From assembly GCF_000807275.1 (NCBI RefSeq), contig NZ_CP009056.1, positions 1,117,192-1,181,191 of the forward strand: DNA of 64,000 bases. The letters are read 5' to 3'. This DNA is from Frischella perrara. Its GTDB lineage: Bacteria; Pseudomonadota; Gammaproteobacteria; Enterobacterales; Orbaceae. A model generated the notes under the pieces. The model did not search any database and had not been told where the DNA came from. It saw only the letters and a program-made list of their open reading frames with translations. Positions 1 through 9,012 of this stretch are shown here, one piece after another; the first letter of the stretch is position 1, and each line of letters begins with the position of its first letter. A program made the translations under genes and the position numbers.

Positions 1-17
1 ACTTGTGATAAATTCAT
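1..17 (-). CDS. DhaL-like kinase subunit, first codons only
   Basis: An ATG on the minus strand at 17-15 opens a frame reading M-N-L-S-Q before the window ends. It lies one base after the stop codon of the DhaK gene, which is the usual place for the ADP-binding DhaL subunit, and an M-x-L-S start is common in that family. Identity rests on position and only five residues. Confidence 0.4.
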
Positions 18-18
18 T

Positions 19-1023
19 TTATTTTCTCCATCCAAATGTTTGACAAGGTAAATCATAAAGGTGTTTAAGTTCATCATCTAACTTCATTAAGCTAATTGAA
101 AAACCTGACATTTCTAATGATGTGCAATAATGACCTACGACGATATCGTGGCTAATTATGCCTCGCGCATTGAGTTCAATGCCAACTTTGCGAGTGGCAA
201 CAAGTAATTCGGTATTACTAAGTGAACCCAAATTGTTAATTAGAACACATACTTGGTCTCCTTTTACATATGGCAGATCATCACATAAATGATCGATCAT
301 CTCTTTAACTACCTCATCTGATGATGCCATTTTTTGACGCCGCAGGCCGGCTTCCCCATGTATGCCAATTCCGATTTCGATTTCATTTTCATCTAATTCA
401 AAATTAAAATTATTCGATTGAGGTAATGCACAACCATCTAGCGCTACCCCAATAGTGCGGACATTGGCATTTGCTTTAGATACAACTTGATAAAGTTTTT
501 CAAGATCATATTTCTCGAATTGAGCAGCTGCACCCGCAATTTTATATAGAAACATAATCCCTGCCACACCACGACGATCTGAAATTCGAGATAACGGTGC
601 AGAAGCGATATCATCGGTACCTTTAATTGTTTTCGTTACGATATTTTCTTCAGCTAAAATTTCAGCTGAAATATCGAAATTCATTCCATCGCCCGAATAA
701 TTACCATAAAGGAATAACACACCTTTTCCTTTTTCAATGGACTTAGTGAGTTCAATAATTTGATCGGGTGATGGGGAGGTGAAAACTTCGCCTAAAGCAC
801 AGCCATCGATCCCCCCTTTGCCGATAAATCCTGCAAAAGTAGGTTCATGACCGCTACCACCTCCCGAAACAACCACTACTTGATCAGATGAAATATGGTT
901 TCCATAAACAGCACAATATTCATCTATTGTCGTTAGTTTCCCGTTATAGGCATAAAACAATCCTTGCATAACTTCTTGCCTAACATTATTAGGATCGTTA
1001 AGTAATTTTTTGGGTTTGCGCAT
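19..1023 (-). CDS. dhaK: Dihydroxyacetone kinase subunit DhaK
   Basis: Substrate-binding subunit of a dihydroxyacetone (or related ketose such as erythrulose) kinase. It holds the substrate covalently while DhaL, charged by the PTS protein DhaM or by ATP, donates the phosphate. The 334 residues cover the whole DhaK fold: a G-G-G-S-G-H-E-P phosphate-loop-like motif near residue 54, the Y-S-G-D-x-M-N-F segment near 110, and G-I-G-I-H-G-E-A-G, whose His222 matches the histidine that forms the hemiaminal bond in the family. Length is close to E. coli DhaK (356). A DhaL-like start codon follows one base after the stop, so the genes are probably co-translated. A zinc alcohol dehydrogenase is divergently transcribed upstream, which fits polyol or triose metabolism. 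The exact substrate cannot be told from sequence. Confidence 0.88.
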   Translation of the reverse strand: MRKPKKLLNDPNNVRQEVMQGLFYAYNGKLTTIDEYCAVYGNHISSDQVVVVSGGGSGHEPTFAGFIGKGGIDGCALGEVFTSPSPDQIIELTKSIEKGKGVLFLYGNYSGDGMNFDISAEILAEENIVTKTIKGTDDIASAPLSRISDRRGVAGIMFLYKIAGAAAQFEKYDLEKLYQVVSKANANVRTIGVALDGCALPQSNNFNFELDENEIEIGIGIHGEAGLRRQKMASSDEVVKEMIDHLCDDLPYVKGDQVCVLINNLGSLSNTELLVATRKVGIELNARGIISHDIVVGHYCTSLEMSGFSISLMKLDDELKHLYDLPCQTFGWRK

Positions 1024-1278
1024 TCGTTTTTCCTCTTATTTATCTTTATTAACTACATTATTTATTGTAAAAAAAACTAATAAGCCAAACGAATACATTT
1101 AATGACAAATAATCGCCAACTCAATGCTCATCATAGGAAGGTAGATTGTCGCCAATCATTAGTTGTAATTAAATTAATTTTGTGAAAACATGAGTAATAT
1201 GTCTATTTAACATATAAGGCAATCAGTCCTAAGTATTAGGATAGTTTTATCTTTATTTCTTTTGGTAAAGGAGAATTT

Positions 1279-2325
1279 ATGGAAACCATAGGTTATGCAG
1301 CATTTTCAGCTAGTTCAGATCTCAAACCTTATCATTTTAAGCGTAGAGTTTTACGAGATAATGATGTCGCAATTGAAATTCTTTACAGTGGTATTTGCCA
1401 TTCAGATTTACACACGGTAAAAGGTGACTGGGGGCAACAACCTTATCCTTTAGTGCCAGGACATGAAATTATAGGACAAGTTATTTCTGTTGGAAAAAAT
1501 GTACAGAAATACAAAGTAGGGGACAAAGTTGCCGTTGGTTGTATGGTGGATAGTTGCCAGTGTTGCGATCAATGTAAACAGGGTGAGGAACAATATTGTC
1601 GAAATGGTCTGACTCTTACATATGGTGCCCCTGATAGGATAACAGGAGAAATTACCCAAGGAGGTTATGCAAAACATATTGTTGTTCGAGAGGAATTTGT
1701 TTTAAAAGTTCCTAGTCAATTAGACCTTTCAAGGGCTGCTCCTATTTTATGTGCCGGTATCACTACATTTTCACCTTTGAAAAAATGGAATGTAAAAAAA
1801 GGGACTAAAGTTGGTGTGATTGGTTTTGGTGGTTTAGGGCATATGGCGGTTAAATTAGCGGTTGCTATGGAGGCAGAAGTCACGGTAATTACTCGTTCCA
1901 ATTCTAAACAAGATGTAGCAAAAAAATTAGGTGCTAAAGATGTCTTGGTTACTGCTGATATGGATGCGATGGAAAAATCAGTAGCAAAGTTTGATTTGAT
2001 AATCGATACGATACCTGTTAAGCATGATTTAAATGTTTATTTACCGCTTTTAGATATTGATGGCACTTTAGTGATTGTTGGGCAACTTGGGGCTATGGAT
2101 GAACTTAATACGAGTCCTTTAATAATGGGGCGTCGCAGAATTGCTGGTTCTTTAATCGGTGGCATAAAAGAGACACAAGAAGTTTTAGATTTTTGTGCTA
2201 AGCATAATATTTACCCAGAATGTAAATTAATTACACCGCAGGAGATCAACGATTCTTATCACCATTTGGAAAAAGGTGATGTGGCATATCGTTTTGTTAT
2301 TGATATGTCAAAAATGTCAATTTAG
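1279..2325 (+). CDS. Zinc-dependent NAD(P) alcohol dehydrogenase, YahK/CAD type
   Basis: Cytoplasmic medium-chain dehydrogenase/reductase that interconverts aldehydes and alcohols. All 348 residues align with the YahK/cinnamyl-alcohol-dehydrogenase group. Catalytic zinc ligands are Cys40 (in G-I-C-H-S-D), His62/Glu63 (G-H-E) and Cys158; the structural zinc knot is Cys93, Cys96, Cys99 and Cys107. The Rossmann motif is G-F-G-G-L-G at 182-187. A clear Shine-Dalgarno (aaaggag) precedes the ATG. The gene faces away from dhaK across a 255-bp gap, so both may share a regulator; none is visible in the window. NADPH preference is typical of the group but not proven here. Confidence 0.9.
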   Translation: METIGYAAFSASSDLKPYHFKRRVLRDNDVAIEILYSGICHSDLHTVKGDWGQQPYPLVPGHEIIGQVISVGKNVQKYKVGDKVAVGCMVDSCQCCDQCKQGEEQYCRNGLTLTYGAPDRITGEITQGGYAKHIVVREEFVLKVPSQLDLSRAAPILCAGITTFSPLKKWNVKKGTKVGVIGFGGLGHMAVKLAVAMEAEVTVITRSNSKQDVAKKLGAKDVLVTADMDAMEKSVAKFDLIIDTIPVKHDLNVYLPLLDIDGTLVIVGQLGAMDELNTSPLIMGRRRIAGSLIGGIKETQEVLDFCAKHNIYPECKLITPQEINDSYHHLEKGDVAYRFVIDMSKMSI

Positions 2326-2718
2326 TATTCAGAAGTAATAGCTATCACTAAAGGAAAAAGTATAGCCCTATCAAATTATAAAAGATGAAAAGGGCTTGCT
2401 CAAAAAGTAAAAAATTCACTACAGGTAAGATTTTAAAGATATCATATTCACAAACAGAATAGGTACACGCTTTAACTTTTAAAAGATGCTTTACTTGCTT
2501 AGGTTAGAATTGATTGCTGTTATCGCATTTCTGTTAAAAGCTAAAACAGCACTCAAAACAGTTATGGCAGATCTTCGCAAAAGGGAAAGTGTTTTTACCT
2601 ATTTGAGTTTAAATTATATCTGACAGTTACTTACTAAAAGTGTCTGTCAGATATTAGGTTTGGTAAATATAGTAATTTTTTGTTTTGAAATTGTTACATT
2701 TACATACATTTACATATA
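2326..2718. other. Intergenic stretch between convergent genes
   Basis: 393 bp between the alcohol dehydrogenase and the EamA gene. No convincing reading frame. It contains an 11-bp perfect inverted repeat (listed separately) and a weaker AGCCCT/AGGGCT pairing near 2364-2396 that could help end transcription from either side. Confidence 0.5.
2616..2654. repeat. Perfect 11-bp inverted repeat
   Basis: Arms ATATCTGACAG (2616-2626) and CTGTCAGATAT (2644-2654) enclose 17 bases. The element lies between two convergent genes. It lacks the GC-rich stem and U-tract of a classical terminator, so it may be a weak bidirectional terminator or a protein site. Confidence 0.5.
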
Positions 2719-3615
2719 TTAATGGGATAAATCAGATACCATTTTTCTCTTTTTAAATAAAGTAAACAAACTCGGGAAACACATACCTATTAAGATTAAT
2801 CCTCCCCCCACAAATACATCACTTGAAAGTGTTTCATTTAGTAACCAAACCGCAAATAAAGCAGAAAAGACAGGTTCTAAATTATAAATTAATACTGCGC
2901 GTGTTGGTGTTGTATAACGTTGATAAGCGGTTTGAATCCAAAAGGCAAGTACAGTTGAAAATACCGAGGTAATGATTAAAGCTGTAATAAGAGAATTACT
3001 CCAATTGTTAGGTAGTAGATTATTTGGAGTGTTTATCGCTTGAATAATAAATATCAATATGGCTATTGTCGCGATTTCTATGAATGTTAAAACCGAATTG
3101 TTATGTTGATTCGTAACTTTATCTAATACAACAATATGTAAAGCACTAAAAAGTGAACCTATAACTACCAATATCTCTCCCCATTGTATTTGGGTTGAAC
3201 TAAAGTCGGACATTACGATTAATCCCATCAAACCAAATACTGTTGCTAGAACCGCTTCAATACTGGGCAATTTCCCCGATAAAGGTGCAGATAAAAGTAA
3301 AACCCAAATCACAGCCAAACCGGCTAAAAAACCAGTATTTGAAGCCGTTGTCATCTGTAATCCCGTTATCAAAAAAATAAAAGAAGTTCCTAGTAGGATG
3401 CCTAAAAGACAGCCGGTAAAAAACGTCTTAGATGAAATTTTTTTTAACGAACCAAAACAAAAGGGTAATAGTAATAATGCTGATAACATAAATCTTAACC
3501 AGAGAACAGTTAAAACGGGTGTTTCATCAACCGCTATCTTCATGACAGGAAAACCTAACCCCCAACCGGCGGCAACACCAACTAATAATATTTCAGCAAT
3601 CCACGCTTTTTTCAT
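2719..3615 (-). CDS. EamA-family (DMT) transporter
   Basis: Inner-membrane protein of 298 residues with about ten hydrophobic helices arranged as two EamA repeats, as in drug/metabolite exporters of the RhtA/YdcZ type. The N-terminal repeat opens with G-W-G-L-G-F-P-V-M-K, a common EamA signature. A short basic tail (F-K-K-R-K-M) suggests a cytoplasmic C-terminus. Its ATG (3615-3613) directly abuts the TAA stop of the upstream cysteine desulfurase gene (3618-3616), so translation is almost certainly coupled. Last gene of a three-gene operon; likely cargo is a small metabolite linked to the two upstream proteins, which is inference. Confidence 0.85.
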   Translation of the reverse strand: MKKAWIAEILLVGVAAGWGLGFPVMKIAVDETPVLTVLWLRFMLSALLLLPFCFGSLKKISSKTFFTGCLLGILLGTSFIFLITGLQMTTASNTGFLAGLAVIWVLLLSAPLSGKLPSIEAVLATVFGLMGLIVMSDFSSTQIQWGEILVVIGSLFSALHIVVLDKVTNQHNNSVLTFIEIATIAILIFIIQAINTPNNLLPNNWSNSLITALIITSVFSTVLAFWIQTAYQRYTTPTRAVLIYNLEPVFSALFAVWLLNETLSSDVFVGGGLILIGMCFPSLFTLFKKRKMVSDLSH

Positions 3616-4764
3616 TTATCCTCTCAATCGTTCCGCAGTGTTAAGCAACAATTTTCCGGCTTGTTCAAGTTCTTCAGGTGATGTATTTTGACCAAAACTC
3701 AAACGAATTGCACCCTGAATTATATCATCATTAAGCCCCATAGCAGTTAAAACATGACTTGGTTTTTGTTCGTGAGATGAACAAGCTGAAGCGCTACTTA
3801 AGGCTAATTTCATTTTTAATTTCTTTTGTATTGTACTATTTTTAACACCTAAGAAAGATAGGTTAATAGTATTTGGTAAACTATTATAACGATCACCGTT
3901 GATGGTTACGTATTTTGTCGCAGATAAAAGATTGTCGATAAAATTTTGTTTCATTTGTTCCATTTGGTTTATACTTTTTTCAATATATCCAGCTGAACAA
4001 AGCTCAGCGGCTTTTGCCATTCCAGATATTCCTGCTACGTTAACGGTTCCACTTCTTACTCCGTATTCTTGTCCTCCGCCAAAAATGAGGGGGTAAGCTG
4101 ATAAAATTTCAGGATGTTTACAATAAATGGCTCCAACACCGTTTGGTCCATAAAATTTATGTGCAGAGATACTAACAAAGTCAGCATCAATACTAGCAAT
4201 ACTAAAAGGAATTTTGCCTATTATTTGAGCTGCGTCGGTATGAAATAAAATATTATGTTCATGTGCAATTTTACTTACCTCTTTCAACGGCTGTAATACA
4301 CCCGTTTCATTATTGGCTGCCATAATACTAATGAGTTTTGTATGTGGTTTTATTTCATTTTTAAGTGCATTTAGGCATATTACACCGGATGAATCAACTG
4401 GAATATAGGAGATCTCAACGTTATCAAACCTTTCTAGATAAGAACAAACACTTAGTATACATTTATGTTCAATTTGGCTAGTAATTATGTGAATTTTATC
4501 TAGCTTTGAATAATAATCCGCAATCGATTTAAACACTGTATTATTAGCTTCTGAGGCACCTGAATTAAAATATAGATATTCTTTTTCTCCCCCTATAAAC
4601 TGAGCCACAATCTCTCTGCATTCGTTCAATTTATTATATGCTTTTATACCTTCAAAATGACTAATAGAAGCTGGATTGGCATAAAATTCTTTCATACAGT
4701 TAGAGACATCATCAATTACTTCTAAAGCAGTAGGGGTTGTTGAATTATAATCAAGGTATATCAC
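3616..4764 (-). CDS. Cysteine desulfurase-like PLP enzyme (NifS/IscS family)
   Basis: Class V aminotransferase fold of 382 residues that takes sulfur from cysteine as an enzyme-bound persulfide. Visible marks are H-T-D-A-A-Q (cofactor-contacting Asp), S-A-H-K-F-Y-G-P with the Schiff-base Lys203, the G-G-G-Q-E segment, R-S-G-T, and S-S-A-S-A-C-S-S carrying the presumptive active-site Cys328. It looks catalytically complete. The genomic setting is not the isc, suf or nif type: there is no scaffold or ferredoxin gene, but an unrecognised 264-residue protein 52 bp upstream and an EamA exporter directly downstream. Sulfur is therefore probably used for a dedicated small molecule rather than general Fe-S assembly (inference). 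Confidence 0.85.
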   Translation of the reverse strand: MIYLDYNSTTPTALEVIDDVSNCMKEFYANPASISHFEGIKAYNKLNECREIVAQFIGGEKEYLYFNSGASEANNTVFKSIADYYSKLDKIHIITSQIEHKCILSVCSYLERFDNVEISYIPVDSSGVICLNALKNEIKPHTKLISIMAANNETGVLQPLKEVSKIAHEHNILFHTDAAQIIGKIPFSIASIDADFVSISAHKFYGPNGVGAIYCKHPEILSAYPLIFGGGQEYGVRSGTVNVAGISGMAKAAELCSAGYIEKSINQMEQMKQNFIDNLLSATKYVTINGDRYNSLPNTINLSFLGVKNSTIQKKLKMKLALSSASACSSHEQKPSHVLTAMGLNDDIIQGAIRLSFGQNTSPEELEQAGKLLLNTAERLRG

Positions 4765-4816
4765 TTGAATACTCCTAAATTTAATTTATTTTGGGGATTT
4801 GAAATTTAATTAGTAA

Positions 4817-5611
4817 TTAGCTGAAATTGATTTCAAAAATTTCACCTTTGTCATCACAGAAGAAAATATTGATAATATCAATAACGGGATAAGGTGAATT
4901 TTTAAAGATTGTTGATGCTTGTTTCCCTTGTACTACTTTATTTTTATCATCTAACTCAGACCAGTCAATAATTATACAATGTTCAGTTTTAGGAAAACGC
5001 TTCTTCACAATTGTCTCTATGTCTTTATAATGTTGGGCAATTAGTGCTGGACACTTAGCCACATATTGATCTGCCTTTCGTCTGGCAAGTAAAAAACTTT
5101 TTTTGAAAATAATATCGTTATATGGTTCATTTGGCACTTCGCTCAATTCACTTACGTTATTCTTTAAAAGCATTTTAAGGGATTTAATTGCTCTATTTTT
5201 GGTTGCTCTTTCAAAAGAAAGAACTAATTTATCTCTTTTTATAAATGTATTTTCCGTGATAATACTTTCTAGTTCATCAGGTAAATGTTCCTTTTCTTGT
5301 ATATTTTGATTAGGAATTAAAGAGCAAGTCTCTTCAGAACAACTCATACCTAAATTATCAACAAGTACACCATACATAAGCCTAATTTTTCTTTGGTATT
5401 TTTTTATGAGTAATCTACCTAGAAAACAGGCATCATTTAAAGAGTTTATTGAAAAATCATCTGCACCATATGAGCTATTGAAATGTCCCCCTTCAAGATA
5501 AATAACGATTTGACTATCCTGATTTTTTGAATTCTCAATAAGCGAATCAAGTTTATCTAAAATGGAAGGAAAATAAGAAGTCATTTTTTTTTGTTCGCTG
5601 TATATATTCAT
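4817..5611 (-). CDS. Unrecognised protein heading the desulfurase operon
   Basis: 264 residues, soluble, no signal peptide or membrane helix. I do not recognise the family. The N-terminal third has a Y-L-E-G-G-H-F-N motif and a hydrophobic strand plus V-D-N-L-G; four cysteines are visible, two of them in C-S-E-E-T-C near residue 92. The C-terminal part has I-I-I-D-W-S-E-L and ends with a beta-rich segment. Position as first gene of a tight operon with a cysteine desulfurase and an exporter suggests a biosynthetic partner or sulfur acceptor; the CxxxxC pair is compatible with a sulfur-relay or metal role. Function is unknown. Confidence 0.65.
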   Translation of the reverse strand: MNIYSEQKKMTSYFPSILDKLDSLIENSKNQDSQIVIYLEGGHFNSSYGADDFSINSLNDACFLGRLLIKKYQRKIRLMYGVLVDNLGMSCSEETCSLIPNQNIQEKEHLPDELESIITENTFIKRDKLVLSFERATKNRAIKSLKMLLKNNVSELSEVPNEPYNDIIFKKSFLLARRKADQYVAKCPALIAQHYKDIETIVKKRFPKTEHCIIIDWSELDDKNKVVQGKQASTIFKNSPYPVIDIINIFFCDDKGEIFEINFS

Positions 5612-5889
5612 AAATAACCTTAAATATGTTTTATAAGATGTTCGATAATCTGTATTAATTACTTTTGTTAAACGTACCTAATAAATTATATTTAAGCTAC
5701 AAAAATCATAGATTATAAATAATTTTATTCGTCATTTTTTTTCTATAAAATTATTTTATCTTTCGTATGGATAGATTTAATTCTCAATTTTTCAGCATAA
5801 TAAAATTATTGACTTTCTTTACAGAGGCTTAGTGCTCTAATTCTAAATCGATGAACCAGATTGATATGATCCCCAAAAAAATACTCATC

Positions 5890-6283
5890 AGAAGTTCATC
5901 ATCTATTCGCTGAACTTGATGACAAAGGTACGGCTGTAATCGTCTTACAGTTGGTGATATAGTTTTCATGCAATATTAAAAGGTTATTTTGAACGCGTCT
6001 GGAATTATGGTTTAGCCTATGGTCAGGGAAGTAGGCTAAAAGAGAAAAGAATTAGATTTTTTGCACTAATAGGTGGTACTGAATCTGATTTTGTAGAGCA
6101 TAGCTAGGAACAACATTTAATTACGTGAAAGGCCTAAGTTATACGGGTATAGATGACGTAAAAATTAGTTTTCTTTATAGCACACTTGGGATTGAAGAGA
6201 GCTTATATGAGGCGCATCATCAAGGTCTATTTACTAAAGCACGTAATGAGATAAGTGCTTTTAACGCAATAATTATTTTATAG
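5890..6283 (+). pseudogene. Broken flavodoxin-fold NAD(P)H oxidoreductase
   Basis: Two good pieces of a Flavodoxin_2-type (MdaB/KefF-like) quinone reductase survive in different frames. One reads I-L-K-G-Y-F-E-R-V-W-N-Y-G then an A-L-I-G-G-T-E segment from 5973 to a TAG at 6105-6107. The other reads Y-T-G-I-D-D-V-K then F-L-Y-S-T-L-G from 6122 to a TAG at 6281-6283, two bases out of register. A decayed upstream piece (V-I-V-L-Q-L near 5930) matches the strand before the flavin loop. The start is gone and at least two frameshifts plus stops are present, so no functional product is expected. Confidence 0.65.
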
Positions 6284-6613
6284 TATTTTGGGCATAGAAT
6301 ATTTATAGATAAGTACAAAAAAATAAAATCATTTCTTGAAATCTGTTTAAACAAAATAGCGATTGATAACGTAACTGTTATTCAATGGATATCGATTGTT
6401 GGAATCTACGCTAGTAACAAGTGAGTCAACTATTGATTATTTCACAAAGCAAGATAATCTAAATGCAAGCTAAACAGGAAATAGCGAGCTAAATAAGCAG
6501 ACATTCGGGTAGTATTTGTCAAAATATCTCCAGAACCATCAATATTCAGTCAAAATTATAATTGATGCCGTTAACTATTTTTCATACTATGAGCCTAAAA
6601 TAAGGAGAATGGT
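6284..6613. other. Intergenic, no gene seen
   Basis: AT-rich stretch between the broken oxidoreductase and the first lipoprotein gene. Its last ~60 bases (from about 6555) resemble those ahead of the second lipoprotein gene (about 7285-7340), so the promoter and ribosome site were copied along with the gene. Confidence 0.5.
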
Positions 6614-7072
6614 ATGAAAAAGATATTTTTGGTTGGGTTAATTAGTTTATTTTTGTCTGGGTGTAATAAGACTGTATCAGATGAGGTTGTTTCAGATAAA
6701 ATGTTTATAGGTGATTGGAAATGTAACTATATTGACTACAAATCTATTTGGGATGGAAATAATTTTGGTGAATATAAAATTGATGAAAAATTTGAGGTAT
6801 TAGTAACGTTTAAATATGAAAATAACTCTTTATATTCAAAGATTACAAACAAAGACGAATGGACAAAAAGAAGTCTTGTTGAGGAATATAATAATAAAAC
6901 AATCCAAGACGAAGATGGCTTTTTAAAAATGAAAGTAACTAAATCACTTAAAAAAGTATCCGATGATAAATTTATTACAACTGATGAATGTGAATTCATT
7001 AGTAAAGATGAAGAATATGATTCGTTTAATAGAAAATTTAAAAATGAAATAACTTGCACCCGAATAAGATAA
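6614..7072 (+). CDS. Small lipoprotein, paralog 1 of 3
   Basis: 152-residue predicted lipoprotein. The first 20 residues form a type II signal peptide with lipobox L-S-G-C and lipidated Cys17. The mature part is acidic/lysine-rich and ends C-T-R-I-R. After the signal it has a G-D-W-K-C motif equivalent to G-K-W-G-C and G-K-W-E-C in the next two genes. A strong ribosome site (aaggag) precedes the ATG. Family not recognised. The three genes are tandem paralogs just upstream of a T6SS PAAR effector, so they might be envelope immunity proteins, but nothing in sequence proves this. Confidence 0.72.
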   Translation: MKKIFLVGLISLFLSGCNKTVSDEVVSDKMFIGDWKCNYIDYKSIWDGNNFGEYKIDEKFEVLVTFKYENNSLYSKITNKDEWTKRSLVEEYNNKTIQDEDGFLKMKVTKSLKKVSDDKFITTDECEFISKDEEYDSFNRKFKNEITCTRIR

Positions 7073-7340
7073 TTATCCGTTGAACAACTCAATTTTAATA
7101 ATCCCTACTTGTGAAGTTTATTATTGTTTGTAGATATCATAAACAATTATTTAATACCTCAAAGCACTGTGAAAATAATTTCTTATTCACGCTGCAAATT
7201 GCATTGTTTATGATCGTAAATAACGCTAGTGATTCAGGGTAAGTATTTAATTCTATGATCATATCTCCTTTATTCAGTCTAAATTATGATTGATATCGTT
7301 AATTATTTTTCATACTATAAACTCCAAAAAAGGAGATGGT

Positions 7341-7799
7341 ATGAAAAAGGTTGCGTTGTTAAGTTTGGTTTCTTTCGTTTTGGTTGGATGGAGTGATGAT
7401 AATGGCGGTAAGGTTACTAATGAGTTTTTGGTCGGTAAGTGGGGCTGCTTTAATAAAGAATATGAAAGTAGCTATGATTCTAAATTAGAAGAATACAGTG
7501 ATTACTCTGAATTAAGTAGCACACAAGTGATCCGCTCTTATAAAGTTGTTAATGGGGTTTTATTAATGAAAAGTACAGATCAGGAAGAAGCAGAAGTTGA
7601 TTTGGATAAAATTTATAATAATTTAAAAACAGAAAATAAAGCTAACGATTGTGAGTATGTTCTTAATAGAAATTTATTTAAAAATTCAAGTAATAAGCAT
7701 ACTTTTGAAATGGAGATGTTTATCAATTGTTCGGATGATAATGAAGGGATAACCAAATCTAAATATAAAATTGTACAAGTTTGTACTAGAATAAAATAA
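7341..7799 (+). CDS. Paralog 2 of 3, lipobox cysteine replaced by Trp
   Basis: 152 residues from the ATG at 7341, chosen over an upstream in-frame ATG at 7290 because ggagatgg sits directly before it and the protein then begins M-K-K like its paralogs. The leader ends V-L-V-G-W where a lipobox Cys is expected (residue 17), so lipidation by Lgt should fail and the protein would stay membrane-anchored or be cleaved differently. The mature part keeps G-K-W-G-C and the C-T-R-I-K end. Could be a decaying copy. Confidence 0.68.
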   Translation: MKKVALLSLVSFVLVGWSDDNGGKVTNEFLVGKWGCFNKEYESSYDSKLEEYSDYSELSSTQVIRSYKVVNGVLLMKSTDQEEAEVDLDKIYNNLKTENKANDCEYVLNRNLFKNSSNKHTFEMEMFINCSDDNEGITKSKYKIVQVCTRIK

Positions 7800-7826
7800 T
7801 TATCTGTTAACCAATTTAATTTCTAT

Positions 7827-7850
7827 AAGCCCTCCTTGTGAGGGTTTTTT
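7827..7850 (+). terminator. Rho-independent terminator
   Basis: Eight-pair stem AAGCCCTC / GAGGGTTT with loop CTTGT followed by more T residues, 27 bp after the second lipoprotein gene. A decayed version is seen after the first gene near 7100. Confidence 0.8.
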
Positions 7851-8077
7851 ATTGCTAGAAGATATTATGATCGATTACCCCTAACAGAATAGCACTGTGC
7901 AATTAAGTGTTTATTCACAGCGAAAATTACATCGTTTAAGATCGTAACTAACGGTAGTCATTCGGGAGTAAATGTGGAAATGCTATGTCCAGCTCTAGGT
8001 AAACTTCTACCTTTTAGCCTTTTAATTGCCTAAATCTTCATAAAAAATATTCTTATTAAGAAAATGAGAGGAATGGT

Positions 8078-8503
8078 ATGAAAAATGTTTTGTTAATTAG
8101 TTTAGCTTGTTTTACTTTGTTTGGTTGTAATAATGATAAAGTTACGAATGCGTATCTTGTTGGTAAATGGGAGTGTGAACGTGATTATTATTTAAGGGTT
8201 ACAGATACTGATTATGTTAGTTTGAATCAAAAATATAATTCAAACCTTGAATTTACGATTGAAAAAGATAAGTTGTATTTGAAAAAAAATAACTCATTAT
8301 TATGGCAAGAATTTAATCTATCTAGTCTTAGTAGAAGGGAAACAAAAAAAATAGACGATAACCAAATAGAAGTAAAAACTAACTCCATTTCAAAAAAATC
8401 ACAAGATACTTTTGTAATGGTTGAAAATCAATATATTTATTTGGATAATTATGATTCGAATGAACATTTAAAATATGAAACCATATGCACTAGAATCAAA
8501 TAA
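8078..8503 (+). CDS. Small lipoprotein, paralog 3 of 3
   Basis: 141 residues. Signal peptide with lipobox L-F-G-C (Cys17), followed by Y-L-V-G-K-W-E-C as in the neighbouring paralogs and the same C-T-R-I-K terminus. Ribosome site gaggaatggt precedes the ATG. Separate promoter likely, because a good terminator stands between it and paralog 2. Function not recognised. Confidence 0.72.
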   Translation: MKNVLLISLACFTLFGCNNDKVTNAYLVGKWECERDYYLRVTDTDYVSLNQKYNSNLEFTIEKDKLYLKKNNSLLWQEFNLSSLSRRETKKIDDNQIEVKTNSISKKSQDTFVMVENQYIYLDNYDSNEHLKYETICTRIK

Positions 8504-9012
8504 TTAACTATTGAATGCAGAAGCAATTTGATTTCTAAATTCATAGGAGAGTTTATTCAATGTTAATAGTTTTTGCTGAAAATATTACAATTATTATATG
8601 ATAAAGCTAGTCTTCTATTCATTAAATACTAATCTAATTTAATAAATTTAAACTATTAGAACAAAGTATGAATTTTTGATTAAAAAGTTATTTATTAAAC
8701 CTAAAAAAATGCTTAGCTAATTTTCTATTAATTCAATAAATTTCTTTTAACACTTGTCATTTAATTTAGTATCAACACAATTAATTATCTTTTTTGTCCT
8801 TTCAAAAATCTAATTTTTATAAACAATCCTAATGTTGTCTTCCTGTCTAAGCCAATGACGCTTAACGATTATAATCAATGATCCACCTTATAAACAATCC
8901 AAAGAGCAATATAGATTATTCAAACAATATAAATGATAGATCTTTTATTATAAATATATAAACTATATACCCATTCCTAACGCATATAATAACGATAAAG
9001 TGGAGTTCTGGA
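8504..9012. other. Long AT-rich upstream region of the PAAR effector
   Basis: 509 bp with no reading frame I would defend. A TATAAT-AAC box lies at 8985-8993, 20 bp before the effector ATG; the same TATAATAAC string occurs in the promoter region of vgrG 1-3, but the dyad found there is absent here. Confidence 0.45.
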
